Shown here piece after piece: positions 33,301 to 45,300 of a DNA stretch of 64,000 nucleotides. The stretch spans positions 590,146 through 654,145 of the forward strand of contig CAJNDS010001779.1 of assembly GCA_905221605.1 (NCBI GenBank), written 5' to 3'. Position 1 is the stretch's first letter. Each line of letters starts with the position of its first letter. Source of the DNA: Symbiodinium natans (taxonomy: Eukaryota; Sar; Dinophyceae; Suessiales; Symbiodiniaceae). The notes under the pieces were generated by a model. The model worked only from the letters and a program-made list of their open reading frames with translations, searched no databases and was not told where the DNA came from. The translations under genes and the position numbers were made by a program.

Positions 33301-36300
33301 TGATTATTTTACGCGAAAACTGTTGGTCTGAGGTTGGTTGGTGGTGTGGCTTGGTTGGGGGGTGGGTGGGGTGGGGGTGGAGAGGGGGGGGTTGGGGGGG
33401 TTGGGGTGGGGGGGGTCTGGGCGTCAGCCACCCTTGACTCCCTTCCTGCAAAGCCAAGATTTTTATTTGTGTTTAAAGAGAATCTGGTGTTCACAGAATG
33501 AGAGTCAAGGGTGCCAGCAAGGCGTTGCGGGACGCTTGCTGGCACCCTTGACTCTGCCTTTGGGAACACGGAATTCTCTTGTGCGAAAAAGGCAACCCCC
33601 CCCCCCCAACCCCCCCCCCCCTCCCCCCCCCCCCCCCCCCCCCCCCCCCAAACCCCCCCCCCCAAACCCCCCCCCCCCAAACCCCACCCCCACCCCCCCA
33701 AACCCCCCAACCCGCACCCCTCCCCAACCCTGTGCTCAACCCCCCCTCGCAAAGCACGTGCTTTTGTGCTCAAGCCCCCCCCCTAAAGCACGACCCCACT
33801 GCCTGAATGTTAGGTTTCTCGGTCGTTTGAGGTTCGTTTCATGCGCCGGAGCCCATTATGCCATTGTGCTTTCTACCTGCCCTGGACACATTCTGGGCTC
33901 TAACTTGGCACCATTGGCTCCTCTAGCCTAGGCTCTAATAGCTTATCCGAAAAATGGCAGGTAAATGGAGCCCGGGTCGGGTTTGCCCTTGAACCCTCTG
34001 ACCTGCGAGGCCCAGATAACGGAGCCGCGGTAGCGAGAGCCGGGTGTACCGCGGTACCTGGGTCCATGAGCGTCACAGTGGCCAGGCACAGTTGCAAGAC
34101 CCCACTGGGCTTCATTGTGAGCAGCTTTAGGGCTGGCAGTTTAGGGTTTAGGGTTCAGGGTCCAGGGTTAGGGTTTAGGTTGGGTTAAGAACCCTAAGGC
34201 CAAATTCGGGGCTTCGGAATTTTGAGGTCTGAATGCGGCTTGCACAGAACCGGAGCGTGGAGGAGGGGATGGGAATATGGTTCCTTAGACAAGCGTATCC
34301 TTTGCAAACGTATGGTTGTTATAAATTTAGGGTACAGGGTGTTGGATTGATATAGGGGTTAAGGCCCAGTTTAGGGCGTAGCGCAGCAAAAACAGCTGTA
34401 CCCTCAATGAACATAGTCCAGTAGCTATCCCGTCCAAACCACACACACACAAACAACCGGGCTCTTAAACAAGAACAAAAGCAACATCCCAAAACCTAGA
34501 CACTAACCCTGAAACCTAAACCCTAACCCCCGAATCCTGAACTCTAAACCCTAAACCCTAAACCCTAAACCCCAACCCCAACCCTGAAAACCCTTGCACT
34601 CACCCTAAACCACAAACCCTGGGTACACAGCTTCGATGTGGCAGGACTGAGGCAGTCATGCAGGGCATGATCCCTTCGGTTTAGGGTTTAGGGTTTAGGG
34701 CTTAGGGTTTAGGGTTTAGGGCTTAGGGTGGACCTCGGCACCTGGTGTCCTGCCTTGGACCCCACTCGAGGTTCCCTTTTCGATCCTATACCACAGAACC
34801 AAAACAGGATTTAGGGTTTCGGGTTTAGGGTTCAGGGTTTGGGGTTTAGGTTGAGGTTTGAAGCTCAACAAATTGAGGGTCTACAACGGGTAAGTGCCAT
34901 TCTCCCGGAAGCTTGGCTTTAACAAACTGCTGCCCGGATGCCAAGCGTGGAGAGCGTTATAGAAGTCCTTGGCTCTACTTTTGCTCCAGGGTTCCACAGT
35001 TGGGTCTCTTGCTATATAACCATAATATACACTATACATAACAAGGGCCCATACTTCGGATCCCTATAACAAGGGTAAGGGACCATACTAAAGGCCCATG
35101 ATTCCAACCTTAGATTTCCAAGGGGCTTAGAGGGTTTAGGATCTAGCTCGCTTGGGGGGCATTGCTAGGGCGGACACCTGTTTGTCTTCAATCTTCAATC
35201 CAGAGAGCTCCGTTCCCTTGACTCAGAAGTATACCTTTCAAGCGCATTAGAGGGTTCCTATAGAAGTTTGAGTATTCAGACCAACTGGACCCCCAACCCC
35301 AAACCCCAAACCCCAAACCCCAAACCCCAAACCCCAGACCCCTAAACCCTAAACCCTAAACCCTAAACCCTAAACCCTAAACCCTAAACCCTAAACCGTT
35401 TCCAGCTTCTAAGTGCCCCAACCCAAGGGACAATCGACTTTTAGAGAGCTCGGACCTTTCAAGCCCGGAGTCCCTCCAGCCGATGTACCTGTTTAGGTTT
35501 AGGGTTTAGGGTTTAGGGTTTAGGGTTTAGGGTTTAGGGTTTAGGGTTTAGGGTTTAGGGTTTAGGGTTTAGGGTTTAGGGTTTAGCATTTAGGATTCAG
35601 GGTTTAGGGTTCAGGGTTTAGGGCTTTAGGGTTCAGGGTTCAGGGTTTAGGTTTAGGAGTCTAGGGTCCAGGGTTTTGGGTTTAGGGCTAACCCTAGAAG
35701 CCGCCATACCTAGAGCCCGAAGCCCGGACCCTGAACCCCAAAACTGGAAGCCGAAAGCCTCTCGCGTTGTTGTTTCCAGCTGCCCTAAACCCTAAACCCT
35801 AAACCCTAAACCCTAAACCCTAAACCCTAAACCCTAAACCCTAAACAGCTACGGCAGGATCGCGCGAATTGAAGGCCCGAGGGGCCGCCCGGTCGGTGAA
35901 CGCGGCGTTGGCGGCGGTGCGCGAGGGCGTGAAGGAGGCGCTGGTTGTGACTGCCTCTCGAAGAAATTAACTTAAGGAAGGATTTAGGATGTTTAGGGTT
36001 TAACAAGGGGGGATTTAGGATGTTTAGGGTTTAGGGTTTTTCTGAAGGATTTTGGATGTGTAGGGTTAATCCGGGGGAACAGGGGGGGATTTAGGGTTTA
36101 TGGTTCTAAGAAGGAAGGATTTTGGATGTGTAGGGTTAATCAGGAGGAACAAGGGGGGATTTAGGGTTTATGGTTCCAAGAAGGATTTAGGATGCTCAGG
36201 GTTTAGGGGGAACAAGGGGGATTTAGGATGTGTAGGCTTTGTCGGGCACAAGGGAGATGTGGGATGTGTAGGGTTTAGGGGGAACAAGGGGGGTTTGGGA

Positions 36301-39300
36301 TGTTTAGGGTTTAGGGGTCAAGGGTTGATGGGGTTTTACGGGCGGGGGGGGGGGGGGGGGGGGGGAGGGGGTGATATCGGTTTTTTCACGGGTGATAGGG
36401 ATTTATTCTAGGGCCCATAGGATCTCCCTGCCGGTGCTTTTGGGGGTGGCGCTTTGGCTCAGCTCGACTTTGGGCCTCGTTGAAGCTCTCTCGGTGGAGA
36501 ACTTGCAGAGAAGCTGGGATCGTATGAGGCGCTCGCCTGGCTCTGGGAGGTCTGCCGGGGGGGCTGTGCTTGGCGAACTCTTGATACGGCAGAATGGGCT
36601 CTAAGAGAGCCACGCTCGGCAGCAACCAGGATCTGCCGTCCATCGACGCCTGGTCTGCCGCAGCGACCATGAGTCCGGCTCATGCGAAAGCCCTCTCGTC
36701 GTTGCCTCGTTGCAGGTCGTCCCATGTCTGCCACATATTAAGACTGGCGGATGTGGGTGTGGTCCACTGTACGACCTCCTTGCCCTGCTCCTACGGTTTC
36801 GGAATTTAAGAAACAGCTTACGGCCATTCAGTGTAGATGCTCTTTATCCTAAAACTCCCCATCAAACAACTACTGTGTGTGTTGATATGCTTATATATTC
36901 ATACTTATATTATGTATGCTACATGCATATAATGTGCATATTGAAAGTTTTGGTTATTGTTTCTAGTTGTACACATATACAGAACCATTGATGGCACATT
37001 GTTATATATACCCGAAAGCTAGGCGAATGACCCTGGCGAGGAGTTTCGCCCATGTCAGTGAGCAGTGAGAAAGGCAATTTTCGGGAACTTATAGTGGGTT
37101 TACCCTGAACCCTACACCCTAAGCCCGACAACATACTGTACACCCTAAACCCTTTAGGATTTGGAGTTTTCGAGTGCTTGGACGGCGCTTCATGATGCCA
37201 CCCGCAAGACGCGGGAACAAAACATTCCGAAGCAACGACCCTTGCTGTAGCAGTCTAATAGGGTTTATAGGATTTAGGGTTTAGGATGTAGGGTGTAGTC
37301 ATCTTGCCCTGATACCCTAAATTACCTAAAACCTTGCCCTGATACCCCAAACCCTAAAACCTCGTCGCACCTGATTGGGGTCCACAGCCCAGTCCATGAA
37401 CTCCTCGTACCAGCTGTCCACCGCTACATCCTCTTCAGCTCAGCTCGGGTTTCTGCTTCCGTTCGTTCCGCTTCATCCTTCGCTTTGCTACAGTGGGGTG
37501 CAGGGTTCCGGGAGCCGTGATCCCGGTTTTCCCCTGGGCTTGCCGAATGTCGGGGCCTGAAGACACAAAATGGGGTTTAGGGTTTAGGGTTTGGGGTTTA
37601 GGGTTTAGGGTTTAGGGTTTGGGTCTGCCCGTTTCCCTGCTTTGCAAGTCCAACTCCGAGTACACTCACGGACAAGACTTGTGACGCAGAGCAAGGCGCC
37701 TCTGCGAAACTCGTGGGCTTTGGGGGTTTGTCAGAGTATATCTATGAAGGGGGCTTTGTCAGAGTATATCTATGAAGGGGGCCATAAGGGGATACTTTTT
37801 GCAATTATTCCGACCTCTATATTCCTGGGTTGAGAGATCTTCCACCTCGCACATCCCGAAACCCCAAACATCTCCAACATAGGGACCTTAACGATTCGAA
37901 TCGTTTATTATGGTATGCGGGCCGAAGTCTGTGCGATGAAGGCGAAACAGTGTTTTGTACACTCACAAGAATTCATTCAAGACTCATACTTTAGATGATG
38001 TGAAGAATGCGTTGTTTATTCTGGTAGAAGGACAACGGGACCATAAGGGAATACTCTTAGTAATTTTCCGACCCCGAAGCCCTGAACGCTAAACCCTAAC
38101 ACCCTAAACATTCAGCCCTAATCATATGTTTCACTCCATGATAGGAGGCCAAGTCCTGATTGACGAGCTCCGTCGTGTTCCTTGCGTCGCAGGGGTTTGG
38201 GGTTTAGGGTTAGGGGGAGTGCGCAGGTACTAGCACAAGCCCATGCAGAAGTGGTATAAAAAGGCATCTACCCCTCCTTTTCTGCTGAGCAAGGTTCTTC
38301 AGAGAAGGGCGGGGAAGAGGGCGAGGCGGGCGCGGCTGAGTGCGCCAAGCTTGTGACCGTTGGCAAGGTCTGCAAGGTTTACGAAGTAGGGAATAAAGCC
38401 GAAGGACAGCAAGCAGTTGTGATCTCAATTTCTTTGCATGAGCTGGAACAGGAACCCTAAACCCTAAACCCTAAACCCTAAATCCTAAACCATCCTAAGC
38501 CCTATCAACCTTCCGGGACAGTTCAGGTCTCAATAGGAAAGACTACGGAGAGAAAGCCATTCGATGCTCTCTTGCTGCTCCGGACAAAAAGCCCCCGAAC
38601 AGAACCCTTCCGCGGTTTAGGGTTTAGGGTTTACCTGTAGGGCTGCTAGGGCAGAATTTCAGGGCTCGGGGGAAGAATGCGCAACCGCGCTCCTCGGATC
38701 AACCGGGGGTGGTAGGGTTGAAATCGGGTTTAGAGTGTAGGGTTTAGGGCTGAGGTTTAGGGTTTAGGGTTGAAGGCAAAAGGCTGCCAAGGCTCAAGTA
38801 AGCGTAAAGCTCATGCAGGCCCGACTGAACCTCCGCGTGCACAAAGTGAGATTGAGCAGCTTAAGTTAGGGGCTCGTAAACAAGCATGAAAGGATGTTCT
38901 GGGTAGAATCACGTTGCATAGGTTATTCGGGGCTCGTTTTCGCCGGGGAGATGCCAAAGAAGCCTGGAAACATGTGCTGAGACCCCCTCCCCAGCCGACA
39001 ACCAACACCAAAAGCGCAGAAGCCATAGAAGCAGCCCTTAGCCCTATAAACCCCTCTACACACCCAAAAGCTTTTCAACCCAAACCCAAGCCATGAACCC
39101 TAAACGTAAACACCAGTCCCAAAACGCCACAACCACTCTACAGCGCGGAGAACCCTGAGCCCGAAATCCTAGACACTCAAACCCCAGAATCCCAAAACCC
39201 CGAAGCCTAAAGCCCCACACCTAAACCCTAAGCCCTAAACCCTAAACCCTACACCCTGACCCTAAACCCTAAAGCCCCAGACCCTAACTCCTGATCCCCC

Positions 39301-42300
39301 CCAAACCCACGCCAGGGGCTTCCTCCCGAGTCCCCGCCTCGAAGGCATCCGGACTCTCCCTCATGTTGACTGTGATGGGCGTGCCTGTGCTCATGGGATT
39401 CTACAGGGGGGTTTGGGGTTTGGGGGTTTAGGTTTTTAGGGTTGTAGGGTTAAGGGGTCTAGGGGTTTAGGGTTCAGGGTTGAGGGGTTTAGAATTTCGG
39501 GTTTAGGGTTTAGGCAGCAGATTGACGCCTGTAGGGGTCCATGTTCCGCCCAAGACTCTGCAACCCCAAACCGTAAACCCTAAAACCCCAGACCCTACAG
39601 CCCCAAACCTAAGCCTGAACCCCAAACACCCAGAAGCACAAAACCCCAAAAACCCACAGCTTTGGCCCAGGATGATGGTTGGGGGGGGTGGGAGGGGTGG
39701 AGGGTGGGGGGGCGGGGGGGGGCGGGTGATGCTGCACATATTTATGTAGGGTTTAGGGTCTGGGGAAGAGGAATTGAATTAGGAGAGGGATGTTTCTCAC
39801 TAGACATTCTTGGCCTCCTAGAGCTCTTATACGGGTTCTGTTTGTAGCTCCATATCGGTCTTCTAGGATGCCCAGTAGCAACAGACTGTACAGTCTGAGC
39901 GTTTTTGAAGAGTCTTCTTACGAGCCCAATAACCACATTATTACAATAAGGGCACCCCCCCTTTTTTGGGAGGGTTGGATACTTGACAAGGAACCCAGGA
40001 CCCCAAAAAAGGGTCAAGGGCACCTCTGGGCTAGCCATTTGAGACTTCTGCTGGGCGCCGCCTGATACCCCAGTGATCCCCCCGGCCTGTCGCGAAGTAC
40101 TCGCTGTTGACATTGAAGAACTGATTCCTGGGCGCGCAAGGTGCAGGGGGCTCGTTGCACGTATTTGAAAGAAAGAGAGAGACAGGGAGAGAGAGAGAGA
40201 GAGAGAGAGAGGGAAAGAGAGAGCTTAGGATGCAGGGCTCGTGAGGTCCTGAAGGTAGTACTAACATTAATTAGCCTTGAGAGCGGAGCAGGCACCCGCC
40301 TTTTCGTGGTCTAACCGGGCGACCAAGCAATCAGAGGGTTCATTATGGGGGATTTTGCGGCCTAGTAGCCCATCCTGGTAACCACGACATTCAGATTCGA
40401 GCATCCCACCGACCAAGCAAGCCTTCGAAAAAACAGGCCTTGTAGGGTTTAGGTCTTTCTGTAACTGGAGTCACTCTTTTCGGAACGTGACAGTCCGTCT
40501 GATATGTCATGTAGGGTCTAGGGTTTAGGGTCTATAGGGTTTAGGGTGTACGGTTTAGGGTTTAGGGTCCAGGGCTTGGGGCGTAGGGCTTCAACCACCC
40601 CTTGCGCTGCATCAAGGTGGCACGTAGGAGGAGTCCGGGATGAACCACTCCAGCTTGAAGTCCTTGTTGGGCAGGAGCCCCTAATGGGGCCAGCAAGGCA
40701 CAGTCACTCTCAAGCGTGGGAGTTGGGTTTAGGGTTTAGGGTTTAGGGTTTAGGGTTTAGGGTTTAGGGTTTAGGGTTTAGGGTTTAGGGTTTAGGGTTT
40801 AGGGTTTAGGGTTTAGGGTTGGTACTCTGCCCTACTGCTAGCAAAGAACGAGAGAGGATACGTGTTCCTATAAGAGAGCAACTGCTTTGACACAAAAGGG
40901 ACTCTACTGCAATATGGTACGTATGGGGCCTTTAGGGATCTAGTAACTATCTTGGGGCCCACGTTTCCCCATAAACGTACTTGGAGCCTTTATGGGAAGG
41001 GCTGAACGGGGAATCGTACCGAACGTGAACTGCTGACAGCAGACTCGTCAGCCGCGAAATGCCAAAACTCCCCCCTCAATACCACTTCACTTTCAGGTAA
41101 GGAACATACCTTTTCAGTGCAATTCTAAGAACCCACCCCCGCAACTATGGTATGCTCGAAGGGCGTATGGCTTTATTTCACGAAGCCTTTGGAACTCTGT
41201 GAGTTCAAACGCCCTGGAGACCCCTGAAGACCAAGCCCCTAAGCCCCATGAAACCCCGAAACCTGGGAATCCCCTCTAAGCCCTAAACCCTGAGCCCTAC
41301 CCCCAAGCCCCTGCAACTTGAAATTAAAAAAAAAAAAAAACTACTCGAAAATTCCTCTCGAGGAATTCCCGAAGCTGCTCGACACTTTTCCTGGACTCGA
41401 ACCCTTAATAATGTCAATCAACTCCCCTAAGCCCCAAACCCTGAAACCTAAACCCTAACCCTAAACCCTAAACCCTAAACCCTGAACCCTGAACCCTAAA
41501 CCCTCAACCCTAAACTCTTCTCTTCGCTTTCAATCCGAAAGCCGGTCCTTGTAGATCTTCGTGGTGCCAACAATTCCTCCGGCTGTCAGAGCAGCAAACC
41601 TGGGAGTAGGAGGCGCTAGGGTTTAGGGCTTAGGGCTTACGGTTTAGGGCTTGGGGCTTAGGGCTTAGGGCTTAGGGTTTTGGGTTTACGGTTTAAGGTG
41701 TTGGGGTGTAGGGCTCAGCGTCCTGAGGCAAACTTTGGATTTGGGACTGGGCATATGGGGTTACTTCCATATGTGTCGACCCTACAACAGCAGGGCTTTG
41801 GCGTCCTCATCATCGACACTAGATCATAACAAGGCATGTAGTTCATTTAGCTGATTTAGGGTTCAGGGTATAGGGTTCGCCGGTCCTTCGTGCAAAGGTT
41901 CTTGACCAAGTCCCCCCGTATGGGGGACCTAAGGTCCCCTGCCACACGCAGCTCGCTTCCGGTCGGCGGTCGTGACCCCGCTATCAGGCATGTCGAAGTA
42001 CGCCGTTTGCTTCTCCCGATCGAAGTCGCGCCCCACCGGATTCCTGGGCCCGCGGCACCTCTTCTTCCCACCGAAAAGGAAGTCCACATGTTTTTCTTAC
42101 ACATCAACCCAAGCTTCGCAGCAAGGGGGGGTGGGTTAGGGGTGAGGGTTGAGGGCTTGTGGGCTTAGGGCTTTCGGATCCCCGAACACAACACACGTTC
42201 TTTTCAAGGGCAACCTGTAATCTTAACCTTTCTTAGGCTTAACTACCCCTAAATAGCCGTAATTCCGGGGGGAACAAGGGGGGGGGGTAGTATAGAGGCT

Positions 42301-45300
42301 CGTGGGGAAAGCCATGATGCAAGAAATGCCGCAAAGAAAACTCACATACGGGTTTAGGGTTTAGGGTCCATGCCCACTCGCCCACCCTAAACCATAAATC
42401 CGTAAACCCGAAACCCGAAACCCTGCTTACAGGGTTCATAGAGTTGAGGCCTTAGAGTCTCCTGGACACGATGACCGTCAAGTTCTCAAAGTTCGGACGC
42501 CACGCATAGGATTCAGGGTTTAGGGTTTAGGGTTTAGGGCTAGGGTTTAGAGTTTAAAGGCTAGGGTTTAGGGTTGAGGGTTTAGGGCTTCGTGTGTCTT
42601 TCGGTAAGCTGGGAACCCTGCCTTTCACCTTTCCCTCCAAGAAACAGACTTGGTAGCCCAGCAACCATAGTACAATAAGGGCACCCTTGTTTGGGGGGTT
42701 GAGGGTTTAGGGTTTAGGGGTTCAGGGTTTAGGGTTTAGGGTTTAGGGTTTAGGGTTTAGGGTTTAGGGTTTAGGGTTTAGGGTTTAGGGTTTAGGGTTT
42801 AGGGCTACTTTATAAGGGGACTCAGAACCAAAAAAGAAGTGTCAAGGGCACCACTGGGCTACGAAGAACCTTTGCCTCCAAAGAGCAGAAGGAGTGTGAT
42901 GGCCTGGCCCATCGGGGTTGTGACCTTCTCCATGAAGCCCTTCAAGCCTAGACTGGGCAGGGTTTGGGGTTTGGGGTTTGGGGTTTAGGGTTTAGGGTTT
43001 AGAGCTTAGGAAGTTTATGTAGGGTTTGGGGTTAGGGTTTAGGGTTAAGGTTTAGGGTTAGGGTTCAGGGTTTCGGGGGGGGGGGGGGGGGGGGGTTTGG
43101 GGTTTAGGGTGCTTGGGTTTAGGGTTTAGGGTTGGAACTTTGAGGACACCCTAAACTACAAGGAAGCCAACCCGAAAGTATAAGGCACACACACACACAC
43201 ACAGCCGGAGAGAAGCCCGTGAAATAGGGGCCCATCCCTAAACTCCGAACCCTGAACCCTAAACCCTTAACCCTAATCGCTAACCCTAAACCCTAAACCC
43301 TAACCCTGAACCCTAAACCCTAAACCCTACATGTGGGTCCCTATGTCCTGACCACGCCTCCCGACAAGACCCTCCCGGCCCTGCCTCTCTTCAGCACACC
43401 GCCTTGAAAGGCCTTTGCGCAACGGGTTCAGGGTTCAGGGGTTCAGGGTTTAGGGTGAGGGTCTTTTTGGGGGGATTAGGGTTTAGGGTTCAGGGTTCAG
43501 GGTTCAGGGTTTAGGGTTCAAGGTTCAGGGTGAGGGAATTTTCCCAAATTTCCGCTAAAAATGCATGTTGAATCCCTCCCGAGTTGGCACTAGCTGGTGC
43601 AGGTTCATCTTTTTCATGTATGAAACCCTAGACCCCAAGCCCTGAGTTTGGCTCCTTCTATCAGCAGCTTTCTGGCTCTTCTAGGGGATTCCGGCTTCAC
43701 GCCCCGGGCGTCCGATATGGGTTTTCAGACAGTGCAATTGAGCGCTTCAACCGTGGAAAGGCTTTCAAGTTCGCATCTTCGGGCTTAGCTGAAAGATCTA
43801 TGTGGGGATATAACCCTCAAGCAAAAAACTAGAGCCCTAAACCCTAAACCCTAAACCCTAAACCCTGAACCCTAGACCCTAGACCCTAGACCCTAGACCC
43901 TAGACCCTAGACCCTAGACCCTAAACCCTAAACCCTAAACCAAAAGTCGCCTCGGAGCCCCGAAGTTGCTGGGACACCCGCCAAGAACTACTCTTTGCTT
44001 AAGAACCCCAAAAGAACTACCTAAACCCTAAACCCTAAACCCTAAACCCTAAATTTCCCTATATTACCCTGAGTAAGGAAGAGTCTTTAGTATTTGTTGG
44101 GGGGTTCTTAAGCAATTAGTAGAGAATGCCAGCCTGCAACCTGCGAGGTCTTTCTTGAGCAAAGGCGCCCTCTGCGGCAGGCAGCAGCAGCAACAGCCCT
44201 TGCCACCAGCAGGAATCATGGGTTCATGCCCTAAACCCTAAACCCTAAACCCTATACCCGAAACCCTAAACCCTAAACCCTAAACCCTAAACCCTAAACC
44301 CTAAACCCTCATGGCTTCATTTGGGCACATGGGACATGATGGGAATCTTTTGGTCCCAGTTTTTAAAGTTCTTGGTTTCTAGGGGTCCAGGCTTCATTTG
44401 CTTCATGGCTTCAGGGGCTCAGATGGGCATCTTTTTAATTTTGGTCCATTCTTAAATTTCGGGGTTTTAGGTGTTCAGGTCTGGGTGTGTTGCAGGGTTT
44501 AGGGGTCTGGGTGCTCGGCTTTATGAGCTGGGATCCATCTGGGGTGTTTCTGGAGAACTGGCTCTGAGTAGGGAATGAGGGAAGTAGGGCCCTCCCTTAA
44601 AGGGTATACATAGGGCCCTATTTCCCTTATTCCCTTCTAAGAACCAGGGGGAGTATCCAGAATTGGAGGCTACGGACTGTAGTTGGGTTTGGAAGCTTTA
44701 GGCTCCATTCTGGGCTTTCAATCCTCAACTCACCCCATAGCCCTCTTATCTCACTCGATCTAAGTGCTTGAAGCTTAAGTACACAATGTCCACACTTAGA
44801 CGCAGTTCATCGGTTTTGGGCCCAGCGACATTGTGTCGACTTGCGTGCGTCCTGGTCGTTGGCTGCGGCTCGCCTTCTGCGGCCGCAGGTCAGGGTCTTA
44901 TGAATTCCATGAGGCCCGCTCCACAGGCCCCCATAGGCTGCGCAATGCGCCTGTACACGTGGCATCGGAATTTTAAGCAAAATAAGATGGCACAAGCAAC
45001 GCTTGGCGACGTGCCTGTACACGTGCGCACGCGTGGAGTGCCATGAGAATAAAGGAAGCTCTTGCAGCTTACCTAGACCTCGGAGGATGACTGGCTGGGG
45101 GTGACAGTGCTGGGGGTGCACTTGCCCTTCTCCAGCTCGTCATCCTTGCTTTCGACAAAGGCAGAAGCCCAAAGCATGTGAACTCGAACCATGGGGCTCT
45201 CTCCACGGTACATCCTCAGCGGAGCCAGCAGGACCTGAATGGAGGCCCACAAGACCAAGCCGGCGATGATGCCGTAGCCGATGCTGAAGGTGAAGGGCAT

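Noticed and set aside
33309-33931. Long Pro-rich and Gly-rich frames on both strands
   Set aside because: C- and G-runs; mirror-image frames on opposite strands and no motif.
40014-40295. Ser/Leu-rich minus-strand frame
   Set aside because: Comes from the (GA)n tract at about 40187-40215; the real coding sequence here is exon P28 in another frame.
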